Positions 1-12,645 are shown, counted from the stretch's first letter. The stretch is DNA of 64,000 nucleotides from Lepturacanthus savala (GCA_030544235.1 CM060466.1:5113592-5177591), one strand, 5' to 3'. The notes: a model not told the origin generated them from the letters alone. A program made the numbers and translations.

Positions 1-2475
1 ATGACTTTTTTTGGTCGACATGCTATAGTATGACTTTTTTTTGGTCGACATGCTATAGTATGACTTTTTTTGGTCGACTTGCTATAGTATGACTTTTTTT
101 GGTCGACATGCTATAGTATGACTTTTTTTTGATTACATGGTATAGTATGACTTTTTTTGGTCGACATGCTATAGTATGACTTTTTTTTGATTACATGCTA
201 TAATATGACTTTTTTTGGTCAACATGCTATAGTATGACTTTTTTTGGTCGACATGCTATAGTATGACTTTTTTTGGTCGACATGCTATAGTATGACTTTT
301 TTTTGATAACATGCTATATATAGTATGACTTTTTTTGGTCGACATGCTATAGTATGACTTTTTTTTGATTACATGCTATAGTATGACTTTTTTTTTGATA
401 ACATGCTATAGTATGACTTTTTTTGGTCGACATGCTATAGTATGACTTTTTTTGGTCGACATGCTATAGTATGACTTTTTTTGGTCGACATGCTATAGTA
501 TGACTTTTTTTTTGATAACATGCTATAGTATGACTTTTTTTGGTCGACATGCTATAGTATGACTTTTTTTGGTCGACATGCTATAGTATGACTTTTTTTG
601 ATTACATGCTATAGTATGACTTTTTTTTGATTACATGCTATAGTATGACTTTTTTTGGTCGACATGCTATAGTATGACTTTTTTTTGATAACATGCTATA
701 GTATGACTTTTTTTGGTCGACATTCTATAGTATGACTTTTTTTGGTCGACATGCTATAGTATGACTTTTTTTGGTCGACATGCTATAGTATGACTTTTTT
801 TTGATTACATGCTATAGTATGACTTTTTTTGGTCGACATGCTATAGTATGACTTTTTTTTGATAACATGCTATAGTATGACTTTTTTTTGATTACATGCT
901 ATAGTATGACTTTTTTTGGTCGACATGCTATAGTATGACTTTTTTTGGTCGACTTGCTATAGTATGACTTTTTTTGGTCGACATGCTATAGTATGACTTT
1001 TTTTGGTCAACATGCTATAGTATGACTTTTTTTGATAACATGCTATAGTATGACTTTTTTTGGTCGACATGCTATAGTATGACTTTTTTTGGTCGACATG
1101 CTATAGTATGACTTTTTTTTGATTACATGCTATAGTATGACTTTTTTTGGTCGACATGCTATAGTATGACTTTTTTTTGATTACATGCTATAGTATGACT
1201 TTTTTTTGGTCGACCTGCTATAGTATGACTTTTTTTTGGTCGACCTGCTATAGTATGACTTTTTTTGGTCGACATGCTATAGTATGACTTTTTTTGGTCG
1301 ACCTGCTATAGTATGACTTTTTTTGGTCGACATGCTATAGTATGACTTTTTTTGATTACATGCTATAGTATGACTTTTTTTTGATTACATGCTATAGTAT
1401 GACTTTTTTTGGTCGACATGCTATAGTATGACTTTTTTTTGATAACATGCTATAGTATGACTTTTTTTGGTCGACATTCTATAGTATGACTTTTTTTGGT
1501 CGACATGCTATAGTATGACTTTTTTTTGATAACATGCTATAGTATGACTTTTTTTGGTCGACATGCTATAGTATGACTTTTTTTGGTCGACATGCTATAG
1601 TATGACTTTTTTTTGATTACATGCTATAGTATGACTTTTTTTGGTCGACATGCTATAGTATGACTTTTTTTTGATAACATGCTATAGTATGACTTTTTTT
1701 GGTCGACATGCTATAGTATGACTTTTTTTTGATTACATGCTATAGTATGACTTTTTTTGGTCGACATGCTATAGTATGACTTTTTTTGGTCGACATGCTA
1801 TAGTATGACTTTTTTTTGATTACATGCTATAGTATGACTTTTTTTGGTCAACATGCTATAGTATGACTTTTTTTTGATTACATGCTATAATATGACTTTT
1901 TTTGGTCGACATGCTATAGTATGACTTTTTTTGGTCGACGTGCTATAGTATGACTTTTTTTGATTACATGCTATAGTATGACTTTTTTTGGTCGACGTGC
2001 TATAGTATGACCTTTTTTTTGATAACATGCTATAGTATGACTTTTTTTGGTCGACATGCTATAGTATGACTTTTTGGTCGACATGCTATAGTATGACTTT
2101 TTTTTGATTACATGCTATAGTATGACTTTTTTTTGATTACATGCTATATTATGACTTTTTTTGGTCAACATGCTATAGTATGACTTTTTTTGGTCGACAT
2201 GCTATAGTATGACTTTTTTTGGTCGACATGCTATAGTATGACTTTTTTTTGGTCGACATGCTATAGTATGACTTTTTTTTGATTACATGCTATAATATGA
2301 CTTTTTTTGGTCGACATGCTATAGTATGACTTTTTTTGGTCGACATGCTATAGGATGACTTTTTTTGGTCGACATGCTATAATATGACTTTTTTTGGTCG
2401 ACATGCTATAGTATGACTTTTTTTGGTCGACATGCTATAGGATGACTTTTTTTGGTCGACATGCTATAGGATGAC
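1..2475. repeat. 29-bp AT-rich minisatellite array
   Basis: The array is a near-uninterrupted run of a roughly 29-bp unit of the form ATGCTATAGTATGAC, a run of 7-9 T, then a short variable end. The variable end is mostly GGTCGAC, often GATTAC or GATAAC, sometimes GGTCAAC. About 85 units are visible, and the array continues past the left edge of the window. It stops abruptly at about 2475, where a partial SINE begins. Variation is mainly in T-run length and in the unit end, so unit types are interspersed rather than blocked. There is no coding potential; ORFs that end in the array are by-products of the repeat. Confidence 0.97.
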
Positions 2476-2595
2476 TTTTCTTTGGAAAACTCCACACAGA
2501 AAGGTCCCAGACCCAGGACCAAGGAGGTCTTGAATCTGCAACCTTCTTGCTGTGACTCAACAGCGCTAACCCCTGTTCCACCGTGGCGCCCGGGC
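2476..2595 (-). mobile_element. partial tRNA-like SINE (head end)
   Basis: The stretch matches the first ~115 bp of the SINE family seen intact elsewhere (for example 26260-26612). Read on the minus strand it has the cacggtgg..caggggttagcgctgttg..cacagcaagaagg head and the tail-ward tgtgtggagttt motif. It is cut off where the 29-bp minisatellite starts, so the array has either expanded into the element or grown from its broken end. Confidence 0.8.
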
Positions 2596-2599
2596 AAGA

Positions 2600-3585
2600 A
2601 CGTAAAAGGAAAGAGGTTAAAAAACTCGACAATGAAAAATCAATCACGTATAAAACTGCCACAACATTTCACCAATGTGATGGATAAACTTTCAGAGCAC
2701 AAACACTGACATTTACAATGAAGATCAGCAGGAAAACTTCAGATAAACCATATTTCCACATTCATTGATTGTGGTGAGGAGATGATGTTTTAAGGGTTGT
2801 TAAACAGGCGATTTCACTTCTTTTATGGCACACATCATTACTCAGAGCGGCAGTTATGATGCTTCTTAAAACACATGAGGAGGGGATCGTTGAGTAAACC
2901 TGGAAGCTCAGAAAAATAAAATGTCAGAATCATAAATAATGCAAAATACATGTGATTTGTAGTTAATGAAGTGAAACATAAAACAACCCCGGTTTGATGT
3001 TAGAATCTGGCACCAAACACCCAGGATCAGTAACTTCTGGTGCTGCACAAACTAAATAGTGGTTAAACCCGACTGTCTGTACCACACACACACACACACA
3101 CACACCAGTCACCCAACACAACCCAGTGTCCCTTCTCTTTCAGCCTTTTTGCTGTTTTTTAACGGCCTGAGTCATGAAACGTGAACCCTTCTGCTTCAAA
3201 GCTGGAGCTAACGTGCTGGTTCTGATCTCCTCCTCCGGAACGTTCCGCTAATCCGTCGGAGAACCATGAATCCGCCTCTACGTCCAACGGCTTTATGTCA
3301 ACTGAGACGCGTGGATGTGCGGTGCAAGGCAGCGTCGACGGGGGGTCGGGGGTTCGATTCCCGCTGATAACGTGAGCAGATGTGAGAGCTGTAAGGTTTC
3401 AACTCTGAGGGAATCTATTTAACCCCTTGATGACGGACTATATCTGCAGTTGTATGACAAAAATTAAATTTGCTTTCAATCTGATGCTAAATTAAATATA
3501 TGGTTAAATAGTTCATTTGTCTATAGCACAGGTTTGATGCAAATTAGCATTAGCATTAGCAGGCATTAATGGTAACCAATTTTTT
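2600..3585. other. no gene recognised
   Basis: Unremarkable AT-rich sequence with a short CA tract at 3081-3104. A segment near 3350 (ggttcgattcc) resembles a pol III B box, but no cloverleaf can be built around it. No exon, conserved ORF or named repeat was recognised. Confidence 0.5.
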
Positions 3586-3589
3586 TATT

Positions 3590-4615
3590 GAAGCAAGCAA
3601 ACTATATACTAACTACTACACTATAACTATTTACTATAACTATATACTAACTACTACACTATAACTAGTTACTATAACTATATACTAACTACTACACTAT
3701 AACTAGTTACTATAACTATATGCTAACTACTATACTATAACTAGTTACTATAACTATATACTAACTACTATAACTAGTAACTATAACTATATACTAACTA
3801 CTACACTATAACTAGTTACTATAACTATATGCTAACTACTATACTATAACTAGTTACTATAACTATATACTAACTACTATACTATAACTAGTTACTATAA
3901 CTATATGCTAACTACTATACTATAACTAGTTACTATAACTATATACTAACTACTATACTATAACTAAGTTACTATAACTATATACTAACTACTATACTAT
4001 AACTAGTTACTATAACTATATACTAACAACTATACTATAACTAGTAACTATAACTATATACTAACTACTATACTATAACTAGTAACTATAGCTATATACT
4101 AACAACTATACTATAACTAGTAACTATAACTATATGCTAACTCCTACATTATAACTAGTTACTATAACTATATACTAACTACTATACTATAACTAGTTAC
4201 TATAACTATATACTAACTACTGTACTATAACTAGTAACTATAACTACATACTAACTACTATACTATAACTAGTAACTATAACTATATGCTAACTCCTACA
4301 TTATAACTAGTTACTATAACTATATACTGACTACTATACTATAACTAGTTACTACAACTATATACTAACTACTATACTACAACTACGTAACTATACACTA
4401 ACTACTATACTACAACTAAGTAACTATACACTAACTACTATACTATAACTAGTAACTATAACTATATACTAACTACTACACTATAACTAGTAACTAACTA
4501 TATACTAATTACCATACTATAACTAAGTAACTATACACTAACTACTATACTATAACTAGTTACTATAACTATATACTAACTACAATACTATACCTAAGTT
4601 ACTATAACTATATAC
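3590..4615. repeat. 38-bp AT-rich minisatellite
   Basis: Roughly 27 copies of a 38-bp unit built from ACTATAACTAGTTACTATAA followed by CTATATACTAACTACTAT. Units diverge by single substitutions and short deletions, and become more irregular after about 4370. The unit itself contains shorter ACTA(T/A) sub-repeats, which suggests growth from a simpler repeat. It also carries the palindrome ACTAGT. Confidence 0.95.
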
Positions 4616-4765
4616 TCTCTGCTGCTGTGGGAATTCAAACAGTTTGGTGTGAATTCGTGACAATAGGCGTTAAGGGGTTAAAGATCGATGGCAGTCTGGT
4701 TGTTTTGGATTTTGTAATTCAAGAACTGAGTGTTTTCACAAATTGCTCTGAGAGGGGTGTGGTTG

Positions 4766-4767
<2 letters not shown>

Positions 4768-4806
<39 letters not shown>
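4768..4806. repeat. (GT)n microsatellite
   Basis: An uninterrupted run of about 18 GT dinucleotides. ORFs that cross it read as alternating Val/Cys and are repeat artefacts. Confidence 0.95.
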
Positions 4807-4809
<3 letters not shown>

Positions 4810-6295
4810 TGACTCAGCTCGTGCACACACAGTTGTGGGAACTGCAGAAGTCTGGAGACATCGAGGAGAAGAGGCAGCTGACGTCAGCTCCCTCAGGCTG
4901 AACGGAGGAGTAAATGAAACGGTGATTCATCGGGTCACATGTTTCGTTGTCCCTCGCCTGTTCTCTTAGGTCCGTGTCTGTCTTCTCCAAAAATCCCCGA
5001 CATCTTGACTCAATTTCTCACAATCGAGTCTGCAAACTGAGAAATGAAAAAAAAAAAGAAAAGCAACCAGAAATCTGCACTTACAACAAAAGTCTATTTT
5101 CAGAAAACAGTGATAAATTCTGTTTTAATTTCTTCCATATTTACAGAATCGTCCATAATCAAATGCCAAAATTCAAAGATAATCAGTTTACTATTATGTA
5201 AATCGCAAAAAAGATTCAATTCCTCGCATTTGAGAACTTGCAACCAGTAAAGGCTTGATTTTTTTTTTTAAATGACATAAAACTATTATAAAATATTTGC
5301 AGATTAAATTCTGTCGATCACTAATAGCAGGTGTTGTATGTTGCATAGATTATAGATTATAGCCCCTCTGAGATTTTGGACACAATAAAATCAATATACC
5401 ACTGCATTTTTTTATGATATGGATATATTTTTAGGATGGATATTTTCAGATGAACATGTTTATATTTCTCTGAGAAAGTTTGCACAAAAAGCAGTTTTGG
5501 ACAAAGACTATACAATAAAACATATAGTCAACATTTCTCAATTCATACAATGAGTATATACTTAAGTATAATACTTTTGCGGTGCAGTAGAAACTGTGAA
5601 AACTGATAATTGTAACTAAAGCGCTGGGTATCAACATGAGGAGAGGCCGTGATATGGAGCTTCACACTCTAAAGAAAGTGCTGTGCTGTGATTCGTTAAT
5701 CTATGGGGTTTTAGCGATATTACGATTTAATGATAATATTGACGTTTTAAATATCTATCAAAAACATCCACAAAAAAGGACGTACTGGAAACCTGGCGTA
5801 CAGACACTTTTCATTTGGACGCCAGGTCCCATCATGTCCTGTCACATCCAAGCAGCCAACTGGTGTACTGGTGTACAACTGACCCCAAAATCATTTCTCT
5901 ACACACACACACACACAATCTTTGGAAAGGAAGTGGCTGTAAAACATTGTTTTATTATGAGGATTTGATCCATTTGGTCCAATAACACAGCCGCATGAAT
6001 AACTTATTTTATCCCCATTCAAATGAAAGAGGAGCCAATGACTTAGTTGAGCCTATCCGGGCCCAGAAACATGTTTTGGCGTTATATGGTGTTTTTAAAT
6101 GCAGTATCCAGTTCTCTTTAATAATACACCCACCATGTCCCGTCAGGTCCCATCATGGCCAGAACAGCAGCAGCAGGAATGAAGCAAATAAAACAACAAA
6201 CTCTAATGGAGGGAGTGAAGGTCGGCACAAATTTTTATTAAATTATTAATCTGACAACAGAAATGCTTTTACTGTTATAGGTTGAAGGAATATTT
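4810..6295. other. no gene recognised
   Basis: AT-rich intergenic sequence with short A/T runs and a small CA tract at 5901-5916. Short ORFs occur on both strands, but none shows splice support, domain similarity or codon-like composition. Confidence 0.5.
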
Positions 6296-6299
6296 ATAT

Positions 6300-7080
6300 A
6301 TTTTTCCACAGTTGATTGGTTGGAAAAAGCTTGTTGAATTGAGTTGGTTGCTTGTAATGAGTTAGTTGAATGTGATGGTTGGTTGGTTGAGTTGAAAAGA
6401 CCTAGTTGAGCTGGATGGTTGGTTAAAAGTTGGTTGGTTAAGTTGGTTGGTTGTGATGAGTTACTAAGTTGTGTTGGTTGGTTAGTTAAGTTCGTTGGTT
6501 GGTTGTAATGAGGCATTGAGTCATGGTGGTTGGTTGGTTGGTTAAGTTGGTTGTGATGAGTTACTGAGTTGTGTTGGTTGGTTAGTTACGTTTGTTGGTT
6601 GGTTGTAATGAGGCATTGAGTCATGGTGGTTGGTTGTGATGAGTTAGTTGAGTTGTGTTGATTGTTTGGTTAAGTTGGTTGGTTGGTTAAGTTGGTTGGT
6701 TGTGATGAGTCATTGAGTTGTGTTGGTTGGTTGGTTGGTTGGTTGGTTGGTTAAGTTGGGTGGTTGTGATGAGTCATTGAGTTGTTTTGGTTGGTTGGTT
6801 GGTTGGTTGGTTGGTTGGTTAGGTTGGGTGGTTGTGATGAGTTACTGAGTTGTGTTGGTTGGTTAATTAAGTTGATTGGTTGGTTGTAATGAGTCATTGA
6901 GTTGTGTTGGTTGGTTGATTGGTGAAGTTGTTGGTTGTGATGAGTTACTGAGTTGTTACTAGGTTGTAATGAGTCATTAAGTCGTGTTGGTTGACATGGT
7001 TGGTTGGTTGTAATGAGGTAGTTGAGTTATGTTGGTTGGTTGTGATGAGGTAGTTGAGTTGTGTTGGTTGACCTCTGACC
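6300..7080. repeat. (GGTT)n-derived low-complexity tract
   Basis: The tract is made of GGTTGGTT runs separated by GTGATGAGTTAC and GAGTTGTGTT spacers. Blocks of about 70-120 bp (for example TTGGTTGTGATGAGTCATTG) recur, so it is a compound tandem repeat. The plus strand has many GG pairs spaced by TT, a pattern that can fold into two-tier G-quadruplexes. ORFs rich in Asn/Gln/Thr/Pro on the minus strand come from the repeat. Confidence 0.95.
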
Positions 7081-9600
7081 TTTCCTTTAGCTCATTATTT
7101 TTCTACTAAGCAGCACCTCTACTGTCTCTGCTGATATCAACACTCAACTGAAGTTTGTCCTCTGAAGCTTAATTAAATTCCTCATAATCTAAAACCATGT
7201 CTCAACACAGGCCAATGGTTGTGAAGACAAATCATCTCGTCCAAACTGAACCCACAGTAGAGACTGTTGCACATACCACGAATTCTCCATGAATCCCACA
7301 GAGGGTGTATGTGTATGTGTGATTTTCAGTAGTGTTCCGAGTGTGTAATCACTACCAAATGCTGCTGTGTGTTGACTTGTGTGTTTATTTCCAGTTTGAC
7401 TCATAACATAATAACTGAATTTTGAAGCCTGGGCATCTCCAAAGCCACATGATGAAGAACAAAACAATTAAAGCTTCTCCAGTTCAAGCGACTCATAGTT
7501 AAACCAGTCTGCTGCCAGTGATTTGGTGGCATGTCTGACCCGGCTGTGACTTGAAGGGGCTCAGTCCATTTTGGGTGGTCTGGTCCTCCTTCTAACAAAG
7601 ACGTGAATCTGCTCAGCCTGGCCCACGGTCCCCCAACGGACAAGTAGGTAGCGTTGACAGGAAAAGTACTGCTTAGGATGCAGTTTCTCTGCTTTGGTTT
7701 TGGGGTAAACATCTGCGGCGTGAAAAGCTGGAAGAAAGCCATGTGGTAGAACACGTAGCGGCTGCCAGAAACCACAGAATGCACAATATACCACCGTCCT
7801 CCCAGCAGAGACATGAATGGGTTTGACACCAACGGCATTAGCAGTGTTTTGGCGGAACGAACTGGGGTTTCAGGAATTAGTTGCGGCTAAAAAAAGGGAA
7901 GTGAAATGGTTACAGTGAAGTCGGCATCAAAGCCAGAATATGGAAATTAGCATCGCAAGCTAAACCCAGGGTCAGGCCGTTAGCAGGGTGGTCTGGCGGA
8001 TTCCGAGGCGCTTTGAAACCCGAAAGGTCAGCAGGTCAGTTCTGCACAATGTGCCCATCATCTACGCGTCCTTCTGGAGAACCGGAAAGCAATCAAACAC
8101 TTTGAATATGGATAAACTGTTCCAACGTTTCCACCCAAAATACCAAGAGACGTTTTCTGCAAACCTTCAATCAGCTGCTGCAGTTTAACTCAGGAAGTGT
8201 AACAGTGCTACGAGCACATAGACTGTAAAAATACTTCATTACAAGTAAAAGTCCTGCCCAAGTTAAAGAAATGAGGAATTACCAGCTAAATTTAGCTAAA
8301 AGGTATTTGTTTTGCAAGACATTAGGGGAAAAATCAAAGATCTTCAACAACATGTTGTCTCTTTATTTCTCTTAGCTGAAAAATATGGACCAATACAAAA
8401 ACTTTGAAATTACTTGTCATAATTTTTAATGCTTAACTAAATGAAAATTAAATTCAAATAACATGGTAAAGTGTCCTTAAGCATAATTTTCATGTGGTTC
8501 AGATGTAAATGATAAAACAGTCTGTAATAATTAGTTATTAATCCATTAATATATTTATATATTATTTTATTTCCTAATGTGTCACATATAAATTAACATA
8601 TATTATTTATATTCATTTATTTAGTATATTCATAGTCTTGATATTGATTCTTCCCTTTACCTTGTTATGGTTATTGCTTGTTCAATAAAGTTTTGGGGAA
8701 AAAAAGGGGAAAAGTTCTTCTTCTTCTGCAGTTATTGACCTCCCGGTGACTTCTGGGATACGTAGTTTAGTTCTCTTGCATACTGCGAAAATATGACCTG
8801 CTGTAGTAAACCATCTGGGTACCGTTCTACTAGTTGAAAGCTAAAACTCTTCAGACGTTCTAATAGTGGATTCATCATTTTTGCCGACTCCGTAGGTGGG
8901 AAGTCGGTGGTTTCTGGTCCAGTCTCTCAGAGTGTGTGTTCATCACTGAATTTCAAAGCAAAAGTACTTTAAATCCACTGCAGCCTTGCAGTCAGGAGAG
9001 AACTCACTGTAACTGAAGCTTCATTTTCCCATCAGTAGTGTAGGAGATGCAGGATGAACAGTTTTAAACACTCAGAACTAAACATCCATGAGAAGTAATT
9101 AGTATCTTTGTGTGTTTGACCTCTGACCTCCTGCAGGCCCGTAGCAGAGGGAGATATCAGCTCATCTTTATCTCAGTCCGGTTGGATCGTAGCAGTAGGA
9201 AGGCTGGAAGGTAAAGGGTTAAACCCTTTAGGTGCCAGTTTATTTTTTAATCTACATATAAAAAGGGGCTTTAGTGTATTTATTGTAATGTTGGTGGACA
9301 TTTAAAACAAAGCGTATTTAATTTGAGGATGAATTTTTCAAACTAAAACATTTATGTCAGAACTTGCAGTAAAACTTTCCTCGACTCCTCCACTATATAA
9401 TATCCATTGAGTTGTGATTTTCCCAAATTCTTCTAGTAGCGTAAATAAATAAAATCCTGTTGGCCTGAAAACAAGTTGAGTTTATTTGGACTTTATTTGT
9501 ACTTGAAGGCACCACATTAACAATCACAGGACTCAGAAACTGTTCCTTCTGTTTCTCAGTGATGATGAACGTGCAGCCGCCGTCGCCCCCTACAGGTCGA
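7081..9600. other. no gene recognised; one orphan minus-strand ORF
   Basis: No splice-supported gene was found. A 145-codon minus-strand ORF at 7401-7838 is the longest open stretch outside simple repeats and known genes. It has no domain I recognise, lacks a signal peptide or catalytic motif, and could be a decayed interspersed repeat. The remainder is AT-rich sequence with no named feature. Confidence 0.4.
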
Positions 9601-9604
9601 TCAG

Positions 9605-9745
9605 AGCGCTGCAGCACGCCGCCACGGCCTCAGCACGCCGCCACGGCCTCAGCACGCCGCCACGGCCTCAGCACGCCGCCACGGCTGCAGCACGCCGCCA
9701 CGGCTGCAGCACGCCGCCACGGCCTCAGCACGCCGCCACGGCTGC
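9605..9745. repeat. 19-bp GC-rich tandem array
   Basis: Seven to eight copies of CAGCACGCCGCCACGGC followed by CT or TG. Units alternate between a CCT and a CTG ending. It is strongly GC- and CpG-rich against an AT-rich background. Confidence 0.95.
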
Positions 9746-9834
9746 AGACAACCACTCCATGACCCAACATTTCATTAAAAACCAACAGGGAGTGAACCAG
9801 AACTTCGTTTTTCTTCGTCGACCCCTCACGTTTA

Positions 9835-9890
9835 TGCGCTGACCCTTTGGAGGGGCCCGACCCTCGGGTTGGGAACCACTGGACTAAACC
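9835..9890 (-). mobile_element. hAT-like element terminal remnant
   Basis: The sequence gggttgggaaccactgg matches, in reverse, the CAGTGGTTCCCAACC terminus typical of vertebrate hAT-family elements. The matching opposite end was not located, so this is treated as a fragment. Confidence 0.45.
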
Positions 9891-10149
9891 AGCTGATGTC
9901 AGAGCATCTTCAAAAGACACATTGACCTTTGACCTTTTCCTTCCCTGACATCGCTGTGTTCTTTTAAACAAACCAGAAGCACAAATTAACTTTTATTTAC
10001 TGTCTTATTAACTTTTGTATTAAATATGTTCCTTTATTATTATTATTTTTTAAACAAATGGGCCATTTAAGGTTTGAAGGAAATTAGAGCCAATGACAAC
10101 AAATGATTTAAACTGTTGATATAATTGTGCTTGACTAGTACCAGGTGAT

Positions 10150-10605
10150 TTGATTAGTTTATGGTTTCCGTGGTGATTTGATTAGTTTATGGTTTCTATG
10201 GTGATTTGATTAGCTTATGGTTTCCATGGTGATTTGATTAGTTTATGGTTTCTGTGGTGATTTGATTAGTTTATGGTTTCCATGGTGATTTGATTAGTTT
10301 ATGGTTTCTATGGTGATTTGATTAGTTTATGGTTTCTATGGTGATTTGATTAGTTTATGGTTCCCATGGTGATTTGATTAGTTTATGGTTTCCATGGTGA
10401 TTTGATTAGTTTATGGTTTCTATGGTGATTTGATTAGTTTATGGTTTCTATGGTGATTTGATTAGTTTATGGTTCCCATGGTGATTTGATTAGTTTATGG
10501 TTCCTGTGGTGATTTGATTAGTTTATGGTTTCCGTGGTGATTTGATTAGTTTATGGTTTCTATGGTGATTTGATTAGTTTATGGTTTCTATGGTGGTGAG
10601 ACAAT
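10150..10605. repeat. 28-bp minisatellite
   Basis: About 16 copies of a 28-bp unit, GGTGATTTGATTAGTTTATG plus GTTTCTAT. The last positions vary among TTTCTAT, TTTCCAT, TTCCCAT, TTTCCGT and TTCCTGT, while the remainder is nearly invariant, so the array looks young. Confidence 0.95.
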
Positions 10606-10609
10606 ACTT

Positions 10610-11805
10610 CAAATATGTGCATGGGAAGAAGCCTGGTATGACAAATAAACATAGAACGATAAACTAAACATTATAAAGATGATAAATCTATTAAAAAAAC
10701 AAATATACATGATATCTGTCTTAATGGCATCCATCAGAAATAATGCTGTTAGTTTGGTACATTAACATAGCTTTTTGGAAAAGTGATGTATATCTTGGTG
10801 GCCCCATTTACCCTAACCCCCTAAGATAAAATGGGCCACAAACACATCACACATTGGTTCAACTAAAACATGGACAGTTGTTGATTGTCATGTGAAATTA
10901 GTTCAACTCAAAGTAGTCACTACTTTTACTGTTTGTGTAACTTAGCTTGTTGCATGACTGGGTGCTAGCTGCTGTGTAGTGCTAGCTTAGCTTGTATACA
11001 TACATGTGTTAGTGTGTGTGTACAACACATATATGATCTGTTGTTTTAATAGCAGCAATATGAGATTAATGCATTTCAAAAGTTATGTAGTTCTAAGCAA
11101 TTGTGTTTTAACATTAAAACCGTTGATAAATCATTTTGAATTCCCCTTTGTCATTGGAATGGCCCATTTTACCTGAAACCACTCACACACAAAAAAATTG
11201 TCACAACAGATATTTCAGGATTTATAGGGTTTAAATAATTATATTTTATCACATAATTCTAACACAAAATGTTTAGAAACAGTCATCATTAATCATAAAT
11301 ATACATTGAAAAGGCATATTTGGTATTGTGTTATTGTCCCAAGTGATTTACTAAGAAGTGACCCCATTTACCAGATATCTTCTTAAAGGTTTTTCTTCGT
11401 CACCGTCACAGAATCCATTTATTAAATATATATTATATTTAAGCACAGATTCTTCTTATTTACAGTGACATATACGTTGAGGTGAAACATTCAGCTAACG
11501 TTCTCAGAACCTTTAGCCATAACATTTAACCTAAAAAAAAAAAAAAAAACTGTTTTAACGTCTAGGAAACGTTTCCTAAACCAAAAACAAACGTGTTGCA
11601 CGGATGCGACAAGTCTGTCGTTGGAGAAATAAACATTTATTTAGCTCGTGAATATATCACAGTTTTAATCTTGTGTCCCCATTTCTTTTTTTTTTTTTCA
11701 AATAGCGGCTGGTTCTGGCCCCCGGGCCGCATGTTTGACACCGCTGGTCTAAACAAAGCTGCAACACGGACGCTGTGAAGTCATTAAAGTAGATTTCAGC
11801 AGTGA
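10610..11805. other. no gene; hAT-like terminal fragment near 11717
   Basis: AT-rich intergenic DNA. At 11717-11745 the sequence ccccgggccgcatgtttgac followed by accgctg resembles the reverse of a hAT/Charlie-type terminus (CAGCGGTGTCAAAC). No other element body was recognised. Confidence 0.4.
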
Positions 11806-11810
11806 AAGTA

Positions 11811-12326
11811 CACTACCGTTAAAAAGTTTGGGGTCACCTGGACAATTTTGTGTTTTCCATGAAAAGTCACACTTTTATTTCCACCATGAGTTGTAAAGTG
11901 AATTGAAAATATAGTGAAGACATTGACAAGGTTAGAAATAATGATTTGTATTTGAAATAATATTTTTTTTTTCCTTTAAACTTTGCTTTCATCAAAGGAA
12001 AGTCAGTTTTCTATCTTCTCTAAGCAGCTAAACTGTTTCCAGCTGTGCTAACATGTTAGCATCAAGGGTTTTCTAATCATCCATGAACCTTCTGATCAAT
12101 GATCAAACACATTGATCCATTAGAACACTGGACTGATAGTTGCTGGAAATGGGCCTCTATACACCTATGTAGATATTGATGCAGTGAGAATAGTCGCTTA
12201 CTGCATTAGCAATGTATAGAGTGTATTTCCGATTAGTTTAAAGTTATCTTCATTAAAACAAACTGTGATTTTCTTTCATAATTGAGGAAATTTCCTAAAT
12301 GACTCCAAACTTTTGAAAGGGTAGTG
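11811..12326. mobile_element. non-autonomous Tc1-like DNA transposon
   Basis: The left end CACTACCGTTAAAAAGTTTG and the right end, read on the minus strand as CACTACCCTTTCAAAAGTTTG, are imperfect inverted repeats of about 27 bp. The left end is preceded by TA, the Tc1/mariner target. The interior contains gggcctctatacacctatg and tgcattagcaatgtatagag, which I recognise from a non-coding element common in teleost genomes. There is no transposase ORF, so the copy would need a transposase in trans. Confidence 0.8.
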
Positions 12327-12492
12327 TCCAAGTCGAGGAAACGTTGACGACTGTCAGACGCATCGCTTACAACAAACAGTAGAAAACACTAAATTTGTCT
12401 GTGACGCAGCATTTTTTTTTCCACGTTAAATATCGTCCGTCAGCGGCGCTCCTCTTCCGTCCTTCCGGCAGGAAAAGTCTGAGGCACGAAGC

Positions 12493-12645
12493 TCAGTCCT
12501 CGGCGGGTTTGTGTCTGAGCGCCGCCTCGGAGCGGGCGGTGCTCTTCGCCACCTTCTGCAGCAGCCAGGTGGCCAGGTGCACGGACACAAAGGCCCCGCC
12601 CACCGCCCACAGCCAATTCCTGCTGATCCAGCTGCGAGGCTTCAT
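12493..12645 (-). CDS. small single-pass membrane protein, second ORF (50 aa)
   Basis: The ORF starts MKPRSWISRN and ends HKPAED. A hydrophobic segment (about residues 12-28, WAVGGAFVSVHLATWLL) follows a short basic N-terminus, and the tail is basic then acidic. This layout is common among mitochondrial inner-membrane micro-proteins, but I do not recognise the family. Its exon begins at 12655 after a strong acceptor (ctgctctcctgcag), 10 bases before the ATG. Upstream of that acceptor the reading frame is intron. Spliced to exon 13181-13386, its ATG lies only 20 bases after the stop codon of the first ORF, so one mRNA would carry both. Either the mRNA is bicistronic or an unseen alternative first exon leads to this ORF. 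CpG-rich coding sequence and a clean acceptor support a real exon. Confidence 0.6.
   Translation of the reverse strand: MKPRSWISRNWLWAVGGAFVSVHLATWLLQKVAKSTARSEAALRHKPAED

Noticed and set aside
1..2475. CRISPR-like regular repeat array
   Set aside because: Units are contiguous with no unique spacers, the variable part is a few recurrent forms, and the context is vertebrate. It is a minisatellite.
7401..7838. 145-codon minus-strand ORF
   Set aside because: No recognised domain, no splice or promoter support, and composition typical of an old interspersed repeat. Mentioned only as an orphan in the region description.
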